NCBI GenBank assembly: GCA_003513845.1 | Contig: DOTB01000007.1 | Location: 1-15,677, forward strand | DNA length: 15,677 nucleotides | Direction of reading: 5' to 3' | DNA from: Candidatus Atribacteria bacterium | GTDB lineage: Bacteria > Atribacterota > Phoenicimicrobiia > Phoenicimicrobiales > Phoenicimicrobiaceae | Shown: piece after piece, positions 6,907 to 15,594 of the stretch | Layout: each line of letters starts with the position of its first letter | Position numbering within the stretch: position 1 is the stretch's first letter | The notes under the pieces: model-generated | The model's database searches: none | The model's input: the letters and a program-made list of their open reading frames with translations, nothing else | What the model was told of the DNA's origin: nothing | Translations under genes and position numbers: made by a program

Positions 6907-9900
6907 TTACCAGTCAGCATACAAATATTTGTTTAGTTCTTTCTTTTTCAAGACTTCGTATTTTAATAATCCTTTTTCCTGTAAAGGCGCTATGTTTTTG
7001 CCAACTCCATCATCCAGCTTGGGGTCATAATCAGTCATTAAGATTTCATCAATCTTCTTTTTAAAATCTTTAATTTCAGCTAATTGTTTCTGAATTAGTT
7101 CTTTTTCTTTTTGATATTTCAGTTCTAATTCTTCTTCATTTCCAGATAAATCCGAAAGTCTATTTTTTAAAGAAGATTCCCGTTTTTCAACATAAACTGA
7201 TTTTAAGCGATAGAGTTTATCTTTATTCCATTTATAAATGGAGATATAAGCTTCAAATCCCTGATTCTCACCACTGGTCAAATGCCAGATAAAAGGAGTG
7301 CTTGGTAAATGTTTAAGCACCTTAAGGCGATTTGATAAATCTCTGAAAAAATATTTTTCCAGATAACTCTCATACCTATCCCCCAAAATATTTTTCAACT
7401 GTTCAACCTGGGTATGGCTAAATCCTTTTTCAGTCATTTTCCGATAAAGGAGATCTTGCAGGGTATCTTCTCCGATGAATTTAACCAAAGGTATAATACC
7501 ATCTTTATCTTCTTCGAGTATTTCCCTCACCATATCAAAAAGAAAATCATGCACAATTTCCTGGCAATGCCTTTGTGGTAAAACCTGATGCTCTTGAATG
7601 ATTTTTGATATACTGATGGGATTAATATACAATTCTTTGCAGATTCCTTCCAAAGTATAGTTTTCCTGATACATTTTTAATATTTTACTTTTTATTTCCG
7701 ATTTTTCCTTATTTCCTAAGTGTTTTATCTCTAAATTCTTGATATAATCATTAACTTCTGGCAGAAACTGACTATTGACATCATCATAATTGTCTAATAA
7801 TGGAAAACTCCCAACAGGAATACCTTCTTTTGCCAAGATCATTTTTTTATCTTCTTCAGTTAATTGATAAACCTGGAAAACAAGTTCGTCAATCAATGCT
7901 TCATTAAGATAAATTTGGGTATTTAATTCATTTTCATAGTCAAAATAAACCTTGATAAGTTCATTAACATTTTGAGATGGATATTTTTCTTTTGCCCATA
8001 TTATAGGATTGTTTTTATAATTCATTTCAATTATTGAGAATTCACACAGATGTTTTTTGATTTCTATATTTTTTATGGAAAGAGAGCTAATAATTGTTTC
8101 TAATTTTTGTATTGGATATTCAAAGGGAATTCTTTTTAAATCACCAACTTGAACATTAACAGTAGGATTTAAACATTTTACCAAATAAATTACGAATTTT
8201 GAATTTAGGAATGCTACTAAGTAATTAATATTGTTAAAACTACCAATTGTAAAAACACTTGATCCTCCAACATCAAAGATATAATTTTGAGGTAAATATC
8301 GAAATGATATTCCTTTAGAGCCACTAGCAGAATAAGTAATACCTTCTTTAAAATAATACTCTTCATTTTTAACAATCCATTGATAATTATTAACATAATC
8401 ATATTTACTTACTACATACTCTTTAACCTCTTGACCATTATTTTCCCAGTTTACCAACAACCATAAATTTCCATACCATTTAGCAAAAGGCCCTCCTTTG
8501 GAATAAGGTACCCATTTTTTACCATCTTTTTTATAATCTTTCGAGATTTCTTCTTTATTAACTTCCCACCAACCTCTTAAAAATCTTGCATTATTTGCAG
8601 TTGCCAATCCTTGAACTATATTACAATATTTTTCTAATGAATTTTTGGAAAATTTATTCCTAAAATTATCTGAAATCCAGTAAATAAAAGGATGAGAATC
8701 AATTATTCCAAAACTATTTTGTTTTAATACAAAATTATGCTTATTTTTTCTATCATTTAAATAATCTATATAAGAACTTAAGAAGATATTTTTCTTGTTT
8801 ATTTGATTTTTATATGGTTGAAGATTCATAAAAAATGAGTTATTTTCATAATTATTTTTTTCAAGTATATACATTGCTACATCAACATTTATTGGCATTT
8901 GAAAAACTCCACCGATGCCCAACTCAATAAGTAATTTTATATGGAAATTATTAAGAATATATTTTCTCATATCTTCGTATGATTTGATATACATGAACGT
9001 TAAGGGATGAATCATGCCAAGTTTGCCATTTTCATTGATCAAATCAGAACATCTTTTCAAAAACACGGCATAAAGGTTGGAATAAAAAGAAAGGGTAGTT
9101 TTATAATTTTTGGTAATGAATTGTTTTAATTCTTCCCCGTAACTGCCGGAATCAGTGTAAGGCGGGTTGGCTACTGCAACATCGTATTTTTTGGAAATGA
9201 TGTCTGCAAAAACCATACTGTCTTTAGTTTTGTTTTTAAAAAATTTTATATTACCATTAGTATCGCTGCTGTATTTATCTAAAAATTCAATGATTTTTTT
9301 AAATGCATTTTCTTTCCACTCATCCCAAAAAGTTAATTCATTACTTTCCCATAGCGTAGACTGACCAGATCTTTTCAGTTTATTGGTAACATTGTCAATT
9401 TTTTCTTCAATGCGAATCAGGGATCCATATTTATATGCTGCCTTTAAATCTTCCCAAATATCTTCCAGTAATCTTACAGTTTCATTATTCTTGAATAAGT
9501 CCCAAAAAAGTTTCTTTACCTGGTCATAATCCGGTAAGTAAAAATCAGATGACACAACATTCATTTTGTCAATTCGCACATTTTTATTCTTTTTCAATGC
9601 CTTGACAAATAATCCCAAACGGGCAATCTGCACAGAGCGGTCATCCAGATCAATTCCATACAGATTATTTTCAATAATCAGTCTGGGTATCTCCTCTTCG
9701 GCATGCTTTCCTTCTTCCTGATACATTTCATAAAAAAGGTCAAAGGCATATAGCAGAAAATTTCCACTCCCCACAGCCGGGTCAATAACCTTTAAATCTT
9801 TAACTGATTTTGTTTTTCGAATGGGAGTTTCCGGCACATTGGCAATATCATGATTATTTTTTAAACTACTATCAGGATGCATTTCCATCCATAATTTTCC

Positions 9901-10599
9901 CAGGGAATTGTTCAGAATAAATTCTACAACCCAGCGGGGAGTATAAATTTGGGACGTCACTGAAACCCAGTTGTATTCAATTTTTTCATTACTGTCTTTA
10001 AATATTTCTCTTTTCTTCCGGTTATACGATTCATATAACCAGCCCATAATATCGTCAGATTGCCATAGAGTGTATTCTATATTATTAAACTCATTGATAA
10101 TATCTCTTAAATCATAGGCATCCGGTAAAAAATCATAAAGATATTCAGCAGAGTAAAGCTGAATCTTTTCTGACAGATGGTCAAAGGAACTGCGGATATA
10201 TTCCTGTAAACCTTCTAAAGGTAATTTTTTATTTCCCGGGTTTTGCTCCAGCCAAAGTTTATGCCCAAAGGAGCGTCCGGCATGAATTGCCCGGCAGGTA
10301 ATTACCTCTGGCTGTAAGCCATTGGCTTCAATAACTTTTAATCCGGCAATACGATTAAATAAAGTAAAGGTGAGTTCTTCTAATAACTTATTTCTGGCTG
10401 AAGAATATTCCCCTGTTTCTTTCTGCAGGTTTTCTAAAATATCTTTCATTCTTTTTCGTTCTATCTTAAGGTCCGGATCCAGATTCAGTTTGTCTGAAGA
10501 ATATTCCTGTTCCGGGAATAATCCCATTTTCGACAAACCTTTATCAATTGATTTGGTTATCTTCTCCCGGATAATATCCACAGATTCTTCTAATTTCAT
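6907..10599 (-). CDS. pglX: BREX adenine-specific DNA methyltransferase PglX
   Basis: A 1230-residue PglX, the SAM-dependent N6-adenine methyltransferase that marks non-palindromic host sites and so separates self from phage DNA. SAM-binding motif I is DPAVGSGN (D273-N280) and catalytic motif IV is NPPY (N478-Y481), both intact. The N-terminal helical part (1-230) has the family LLEELTFTLFNRIAGLKVIE stretch. Residues about 560-880 should hold the target recognition domain. A helix-turn-helix-like patch sits at 972-1001 (LEGICKELYINPISISKII). A charged probable coiled coil (about 1150-1200) leads to the DPKLDDGVG C-terminal motif typical of these proteins. AGGAG 5 nt upstream fixes the ATG. 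The recognition region is markedly more AT-rich than the N-terminal part (15% GC in 8701-8760 against 37% in 10201-10260), suggesting exchange of specificity modules. Target sequence cannot be predicted. Confidence 0.97.
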   Translation of the reverse strand: MKLEESVDIIREKITKSIDKGLSKMGLFPEQEYSSDKLNLDPDLKIERKRMKDILENLQKETGEYSSARNKLLEELTFTLFNRIAGLKVIEANGLQPEVITCRAIHAGRSFGHKLWLEQNPGNKKLPLEGLQEYIRSSFDHLSEKIQLYSAEYLYDFLPDAYDLRDIINEFNNIEYTLWQSDDIMGWLYESYNRKKREIFKDSNEKIEYNWVSVTSQIYTPRWVVEFILNNSLGKLWMEMHPDSSLKNNHDIANVPETPIRKTKSVKDLKVIDPAVGSGNFLLYAFDLFYEMYQEEGKHAEEEIPRLIIENNLYGIDLDDRSVQIARLGLFVKALKKNKNVRIDKMNVVSSDFYLPDYDQVKKLFWDLFKNNETVRLLEDIWEDLKAAYKYGSLIRIEEKIDNVTNKLKRSGQSTLWESNELTFWDEWKENAFKKIIEFLDKYSSDTNGNIKFFKNKTKDSMVFADIISKKYDVAVANPPYTDSGSYGEELKQFITKNYKTTLSFYSNLYAVFLKRCSDLINENGKLGMIHPLTFMYIKSYEDMRKYILNNFHIKLLIELGIGGVFQMPINVDVAMYILEKNNYENNSFFMNLQPYKNQINKKNIFLSSYIDYLNDRKNKHNFVLKQNSFGIIDSHPFIYWISDNFRNKFSKNSLEKYCNIVQGLATANNARFLRGWWEVNKEEISKDYKKDGKKWVPYSKGGPFAKWYGNLWLLVNWENNGQEVKEYVVSKYDYVNNYQWIVKNEEYYFKEGITYSASGSKGISFRYLPQNYIFDVGGSSVFTIGSFNNINYLVAFLNSKFVIYLVKCLNPTVNVQVGDLKRIPFEYPIQKLETIISSLSIKNIEIKKHLCEFSIIEMNYKNNPIIWAKEKYPSQNVNELIKVYFDYENELNTQIYLNEALIDELVFQVYQLTEEDKKMILAKEGIPVGSFPLLDNYDDVNSQFLPEVNDYIKNLEIKHLGNKEKSEIKSKILKMYQENYTLEGICKELYINPISISKIIQEHQVLPQRHCQEIVHDFLFDMVREILEEDKDGIIPLVKFIGEDTLQDLLYRKMTEKGFSHTQVEQLKNILGDRYESYLEKYFFRDLSNRLKVLKHLPSTPFIWHLTSGENQGFEAYISIYKWNKDKLYRLKSVYVEKRESSLKNRLSDLSGNEEELELKYQKEKELIQKQLAEIKDFKKKIDEILMTDYDPKLDDGVGKNIAPLQEKGLLKYEVLKKKELNKYLYADW

Positions 10600-10611
10600 T
10601 CTTACTCCTGC

Positions 10612-13600
10612 CTATTCAACAATGATGATATCATCATTATTTAAGGAATCTGCCTCCTTGATTTTTTCCTGCAACATCCTTTTGTATTGTGATACGGAAA
10701 ATTTTCCTTTTTCCATTTTTATTCTAACTTCTTTTTTAGGAGTGCCTTTAACTGGGTATTTTATTTGTGTTTTTGCTGCTTCTATTTCTTTAAATTTATT
10801 TTCCATGGTTTGATTAGCAAAAATGATCTCATTAAGTGAATAATGGCAATTTTCACATCTTGTTTCAAAGTTTATTTCTAAACTACCACAATGATATCTA
10901 TCAGCAAAATCTATAATATTATCTATTTTCTTTAATATCTCCTCGTTAAGATCTTCAGAAATTGAAACAATTTGATTCCTACAGTCTTGCGCATCTTTGT
11001 TTAATTTCTGATAGAGAGAGGCCATATCTTGGTGTTCTTTTTCCATTAACTGATAATATTTATCTTTTATTTTTTGAAAAATTTCTTTTAATTCTGAAAA
11101 ATGCTCGTAAATAGAGGTAAGACATTTTTCATTAAAAACTTCTGCTAACTGGAAAATATCACTCAGTTGATATTCTGCGTTACTAATTTTATATAATTCC
11201 TGGATAACTAAATTAACAAATTTTTGATATTTTTTCACATTATCGAGGTCTCTCTCACAGAAATTGATTGTTCTTTGAATATTTATTACAGATTTTTCAT
11301 ATTGCGGATAGTGCTTTAAAAAATTTTCAATGTTATCTTTGAAATTATCACTAGTAACTGACTGGCTATGTTCTCTTAAAATCTCTAAAGCTTCTTCTAT
11401 TTCCGGAAAGAAATTACTGAAATCTTCATTGTATTTTTTATACAAATTTACTTGGTTAAGGTAATAATCAGATAGTTCTTTGACAATTCGAGCCAATTCT
11501 AAATCGTTACTATTATAGTCAAAATGGATATCTAACACTTTTTCGGCATGTAGATTTTTTAATTTTTCCACTAACTCTTGTTTTTGTACTGCTGTAATAT
11601 TCGAAGAAATAGATTTAAAAGAGGCTTTTCTAAATTCTCTAGATTTACTGAAAAGTATATATAAATCATTATCATGGTAATCGTAAATATTTCGGCCATT
11701 GTATTTTACAGCTACACGGCCTGCCCTAATTAATGAAGTAATAGCAACTAATATGGTTTCATAGTCATAGCCATAAGGTATTTTCCCAAATTTATCTTCA
11801 AGATCAATGCCACTTATATATGCACTGGATAGCTCGTTGTTAAGGTTTTCAATAACTCTTAGTCCATCGCCAATAAAATTTCCATTACTATCAAAGAATC
11901 TAACTTCAGCATTATCAGGTAAACTTAGTATCAGACTCTGTGGATTTTCGGCTTTCAACACTTTTAAAGCCATATCCTCTGTGAGCTGCACTGGTAACCG
12001 CTCTGTAAAAGTATTGCTAATCATTCTTTCTTTAATGCGTTTAAAGGTATTTTCAAAATCATCTTTATTTAAAAGAATTTCTTTAAAATCATAAATAAGA
12101 ATTCCTTTTTCATAAGCCTCATTAATTAGTTGATCTAATTCATTTTTTGTATTCTCCTTATTTTGACTAAAATCCCTTATAATCATCCTTAACTTTTCAT
12201 CATTATCATTTTGGTATCTGTTTTCCATTACATTATATTGATATATTTCAGTAATTTTTTTATCTATTTCTTTGAATCTATCAAGAGAAGGTATCAGAAT
12301 TGCTGTATCTTTATCATCCTTAGTTTGATACTTGATTTGATTAATATATTTAGCCAATTGTTCTTCATCAATAGAATATATACTTTCTATCTGGATTTTC
12401 AGTTCATCATTTTTAGTATTTTTAAATAATTCGTCCCCCTGCCTGGTCATAATAGAAAAAGTATAATTTTTGCTCTCAAAATAACTTCGAGATAAATTCT
12501 TAATAAACTCTTGTTTTTTCAAATATTCAATGAATTCACTTTTCTTGTTATATAGAGGAACATCAATGTTTTTCATTTCTTCAATCTTATCTTGTTCTAA
12601 ATTAGATGTAATAGTGTAGGAATTATTTTTATTTAAAAGTAAGTTCTCTTCACTTAAAATATTTAGTGCCTTTTCAATTTTTGGTTTTAATTCATAATAA
12701 CCATGGAATTTGTTTGAGTATAGTTTGGTAATATTTTCTGCATTGGCATCAATCAATAATGATTCGTTGATAAAATAAATTACTTTTAAAAGCCGAGAAC
12801 CACTAATGGAATAATTTTGATTATTTCTTAATATCTTTTCAGCATTAGAAAATTTTTTTGCTAAATCACTATCAATATTTTGTTTTGCTCCATCTACCAG
12901 ATTAAAAGCTGTTGCAAAATTAAATAAATTTTCGTTATTTAAATTTTTGAGCACAGCAAATATCGCAATAATCAATCCTCTCTCAGTAACATTAGTTTTT
13001 GAATATACTGATTGGATAAAATTCTGTAATAAGTTGATCTGGTATTTATGGAAAGGATAATAAGTAATGAACTTATCAGGGGTATCACTTTTAGTGTTAA
13101 CTTTGCTCTTTAAGCTTGTAAAATCTATAATTGCCCCATTATTTTGATTGAATACCTCTTCCAATTTTCTTATGCCTGTAGGACTCTTTTGTAATAACCT
13201 TTCCTTTATAATTGTTTCTAAATCATCTGAAGATAAAGGAATTTTTAATCTAAAACGATCAATAACTTTGTTAACCTCTCTATGGCTAATATATTTAACA
13301 CTATTGATTACTTGGTCTAAATACTCTTGAGCAATAGCTATTGTCCAAACTCTACTTTTTGGAAGTGATGATAAGGATTCGCTGATACCTTCCAATTCCA
13401 ATAGATTTATTTTCTCTATATTGATCGCTTCACTCAATTCATCAATTATAAAAACAATCCTTTCATCAGGAAATTTTACTAAGTACTGATTTAATTCTTC
13501 TGCTAGCCGGTCAGGGTTAAATGATCTTATTCTATTATCAAGAGTTTCTTTAGTCACATTGTAATCATCAACTGAAAAATATCCTGAATCTACCAACACT

Positions 13601-14205
13601 TGGCGCATTGTTTTGGGGACATTTATGAAGTTTTTTCTTAATTCCTTCCACTCATAACCAGTAAGGCTTTTAACATTTTCTAAATATTTTGAATAATCTC
13701 CCTTAATAAAAAGTAAATATTCCATATAGCCAAAAACATCATCCAAAAACCCCAATCGTTTTAAAAAATTACTAAATAATGTCCAGGCAAAACTATTTCC
13801 CGTGTGCTGTTTGGCTATATCCAAGAAAATAACTTTACTTTGATAGGCATCAAGACTTCTTATGGTATTTTCCAATAAATCTTTATTTTCTAACCCTTTC
13901 AATCTTTGAATAAATCTCTCCCTGAAAGGAGTACCATTAATTATTTTATTTTCTAAAAGATATCCCAACATTTTTCCAAAGTAAGATTTACCTGAGCCAT
14001 AAAAACCTGATATCCATACACCTGTCTCTTTGATATTGCTTTGGTATTCTCGAATAAATCTCTCAAAAAAATCAGCAATTTTTTCAGTAATAATATAATT
14101 TTCAACTTCATATTGGACTTCTAAATCGCTTTGATCTTCAACATTAATTACATCTTTAATATCTTTTGAAAAATCTAATAATAAAATATCTTTTATCTTA
14201 TCCAT
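10612..14205 (-). CDS. brxC: BREX P-loop ATPase BrxC
   Basis: A 1197-residue BrxC, the large P-loop ATPase of type 1 BREX (related to PglY and DUF499 proteins), needed for both methylation and exclusion. The Walker A motif is YGSGKSYF with K73. Walker B is IVFIIDELSE with D255/E256. The C-terminal two-thirds is long, helical and lysine/glutamate-rich, with probable coiled coils around 900-1080. Near the end, H1105-C1106 and C1117-x2-C1120-H1121 form a possible small zinc site, after which the protein ends with a basic stretch. The frame extends to a TTG at 14223, but the ATG at 14205 has AAGGAG 7 nt upstream and begins MDKIKDILLLDF, as expected for the family, so I start there. brxB ends 32 bp upstream and pglX starts 12 bp downstream. 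No frame disruption is seen. Confidence 0.96.
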   Translation of the reverse strand: MDKIKDILLLDFSKDIKDVINVEDQSDLEVQYEVENYIITEKIADFFERFIREYQSNIKETGVWISGFYGSGKSYFGKMLGYLLENKIINGTPFRERFIQRLKGLENKDLLENTIRSLDAYQSKVIFLDIAKQHTGNSFAWTLFSNFLKRLGFLDDVFGYMEYLLFIKGDYSKYLENVKSLTGYEWKELRKNFINVPKTMRQVLVDSGYFSVDDYNVTKETLDNRIRSFNPDRLAEELNQYLVKFPDERIVFIIDELSEAINIEKINLLELEGISESLSSLPKSRVWTIAIAQEYLDQVINSVKYISHREVNKVIDRFRLKIPLSSDDLETIIKERLLQKSPTGIRKLEEVFNQNNGAIIDFTSLKSKVNTKSDTPDKFITYYPFHKYQINLLQNFIQSVYSKTNVTERGLIIAIFAVLKNLNNENLFNFATAFNLVDGAKQNIDSDLAKKFSNAEKILRNNQNYSISGSRLLKVIYFINESLLIDANAENITKLYSNKFHGYYELKPKIEKALNILSEENLLLNKNNSYTITSNLEQDKIEEMKNIDVPLYNKKSEFIEYLKKQEFIKNLSRSYFESKNYTFSIMTRQGDELFKNTKNDELKIQIESIYSIDEEQLAKYINQIKYQTKDDKDTAILIPSLDRFKEIDKKITEIYQYNVMENRYQNDNDEKLRMIIRDFSQNKENTKNELDQLINEAYEKGILIYDFKEILLNKDDFENTFKRIKERMISNTFTERLPVQLTEDMALKVLKAENPQSLILSLPDNAEVRFFDSNGNFIGDGLRVIENLNNELSSAYISGIDLEDKFGKIPYGYDYETILVAITSLIRAGRVAVKYNGRNIYDYHDNDLYILFSKSREFRKASFKSISSNITAVQKQELVEKLKNLHAEKVLDIHFDYNSNDLELARIVKELSDYYLNQVNLYKKYNEDFSNFFPEIEEALEILREHSQSVTSDNFKDNIENFLKHYPQYEKSVINIQRTINFCERDLDNVKKYQKFVNLVIQELYKISNAEYQLSDIFQLAEVFNEKCLTSIYEHFSELKEIFQKIKDKYYQLMEKEHQDMASLYQKLNKDAQDCRNQIVSISEDLNEEILKKIDNIIDFADRYHCGSLEINFETRCENCHYSLNEIIFANQTMENKFKEIEAAKTQIKYPVKGTPKKEVRIKMEKGKFSVSQYKRMLQEKIKEADSLNNDDIIIVE

Positions 14206-14212
14206 AATGTTA

Positions 14213-14218
14213 CTCCTT
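14213..14218 (-). promoter_or_regulatory. Ribosome binding site deciding the brxC start
   Basis: AAGGAG on the minus strand, 7 nt before the ATG at 14205. It lies inside the upstream TTG-initiated extension, which shows that the extension is not the translated start. Confidence 0.85.
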
Positions 14219-14237
14219 ACCAACCATTTCGGAATAA

Positions 14238-14789
14238 TTAAATTACTAACGCTCGATATCCTGAAGCAGCTCTACAATTCAGGAATTTGAGCTTATTCTC
14301 ATCAGAAAATTCGGCAGGATACATTATAATTAAAGGCTTATCCATTTGATAGATAATTTTCTCTTCCATAATACTAATATTTTCTATCCCCGTTCCAAAC
14401 AAGGCTCCGGTGCGGATAATAATAGGCATTTTATTTTCTTCTATAGCTTTTCTTAGTTTATTTAAAATAAGTTCGTAAAAATCCATTGAACTAGTTGAAG
14501 TTTTGAATAATTTTCCCGGCTCGCTACTATATTCTTTGTAAGCTTCTATAAAATCATCATAGCCAATTGAATCAATATACTCTACGAAAAGATTAGCAAT
14601 ATTAATGTAATAGGCATCAGGATAATCTTTTTCTATTCTTGCAAGATATTTTTTCTCTTCTTTTGGCGGATATGTAAATATGATAGTATTACCGCCATGT
14701 GCATCCATCTTAAAAGACTCCCTTGACTTATTTTTTAAAATAAATCTTAAATCATTAAATTTTTGATCGATAGTTTTGGTTGATAACAT
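14238..14789 (-). CDS. brxB: BREX protein BrxB (DUF1788)
   Basis: A 183-residue BrxB, a small DUF1788-family protein of type 1 BREX whose molecular role is not established but which is needed for function in studied systems. Recognisable pieces are NTIIFTYPPKEEKKYLAR (about 34-51), a central segment with YINIANLFVEYID, IIRTGALFGTG in the third quarter, and a C-terminal PLIIMYPAEF followed by FLNCRAASGYRALVI. There is no signal peptide or membrane segment. The start overlaps the end of brxA by 35 bp, in a different frame, with GAGGA 8 nt upstream (14798-14802), so translation is probably coupled to brxA. brxC follows 32 bp later. The length is normal for the family. Identification rests on these motifs and on its exact position between brxA and brxC. 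Confidence 0.93.
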   Translation of the reverse strand: MLSTKTIDQKFNDLRFILKNKSRESFKMDAHGGNTIIFTYPPKEEKKYLARIEKDYPDAYYINIANLFVEYIDSIGYDDFIEAYKEYSSEPGKLFKTSTSSMDFYELILNKLRKAIEENKMPIIIRTGALFGTGIENISIMEEKIIYQMDKPLIIMYPAEFSDENKLKFLNCRAASGYRALVI

Positions 14790-15594
14790 TTACAATATCC
14801 TCATAATTATATTTTAGCTCAATTTTTAAATCGTCTCCCAAAGTATATACCTTAAAATAATCTATTAAAGATAATTTTTTTATTCGCAAAAAAAGATTTT
14901 CTTTGCTTATTGGCAGAATATTAATAAAAGGACTCTTCAAGAAATCAGGGTCTTTATAATTTAAAGATTTTAGTAGATACACAATATATACTATTGTTGG
15001 GTTATCAATATCTACATTACAAAATTCCTTCTTTATACTTCCCTTTAGAAAACCTAATTTTTTAAGCAAAGTCAAATATTTTGAAGCAATAATATCAATA
15101 GTAGAATTTGACCATTTTTGTAAATCCTGATTTTTGTCTCTAAGATCATAGAGATATGATATATATTCTTCCTTTGGAACTAATAACCGCCCTTCTTTAT
15201 ATAGTTTTATAGTAACATTGGAAGTAAGATCATAAAATAGTCGGTTATTGATGGCAAATTGGATGTAGAGAGCAATCTTCTTTAATTGTAAAAATGACTG
15301 TTGTGAAAAAAGTGAGAAAAATACTTTTTTATGCTCTTCCGTTTTAAATTTAATAAAATTGGCAAATATCGCAGCTAAAAATCTTTTTCTAGATTTCAAA
15401 GTTCTAATTCCGAAAATATTTTTCTCGAATATCTGTTTTTCAATATATTCCTTCTCTTTTCCTTGAGTTAATAAATAAATTACTTCATTAATCATATTAA
15501 AGTCTGGAATACTAGCAATAATATTTATATCTGAAGTAAATACTGGTTCCTCTTGTATCCTTTTTTTGGAAAAGTTTCCAACTTCATTATTCAT
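14755..15594 (-). CDS. brxA: BREX protein BrxA (DUF1819), first gene of the operon
   Basis: A 279-residue DUF1819-family BrxA, a small helical DNA-binding accessory protein of BREX. The family-typical region spans about 20-205: LLTQGKEKEYIEKQIFEKN, then the conserved RKRFLAAIFANF, and a late KYLTLLKKLGFLKG helix pair resembling a winged-helix edge. The C-terminal 70 or so residues (YLLKSLNYKDPDFL, then LIDYFKVYTLGDDLKIEL) follow on naturally. At 279 residues it is longer than the roughly 200 I recall for the E. coli type 1 protein. The ATG at 15594 has AGGA 7 nt upstream (15602-15605). Its last 35 bp overlap brxB. As first gene of the operon it sets the level of everything downstream. No promoter can be read with confidence in the 83 bp upstream. 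Confidence 0.92.
   Translation of the reverse strand: MNNEVGNFSKKRIQEEPVFTSDINIIASIPDFNMINEVIYLLTQGKEKEYIEKQIFEKNIFGIRTLKSRKRFLAAIFANFIKFKTEEHKKVFFSLFSQQSFLQLKKIALYIQFAINNRLFYDLTSNVTIKLYKEGRLLVPKEEYISYLYDLRDKNQDLQKWSNSTIDIIASKYLTLLKKLGFLKGSIKKEFCNVDIDNPTIVYIVYLLKSLNYKDPDFLKSPFINILPISKENLFLRIKKLSLIDYFKVYTLGDDLKIELKYNYEDIVNVINQNYRSKI

Larger units (their letters stand above)
1801..15594 (-). other. Type 1 BREX operon (brxA-brxB-brxC-pglX-pglZ-brxL) plus a HEPN-like gene
   Basis: Seven genes run in one direction with junctions of -35, 32, 12, 21, 2 and 46 bp and no terminator visible between them. The first six match the canonical type 1 BREX order and each carries intact family motifs. The seventh is not a known core component. 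The tight spacing argues for a single transcript with translational coupling at brxA/brxB and pglZ/brxL. Confidence 0.93.

Noticed and set aside
9290..9296. Homopolymer T runs in pglX and brxA (7 nt) as phase-variation switches
   Set aside because: Such runs are expected in AT-rich DNA, are no longer than those in neighbouring genes, and all frames are intact.
10322..10813. 163-residue plus-strand open frame across the brxC/pglX junction
   Set aside because: Antisense to the two well-supported genes, low-complexity composition, no family resemblance.
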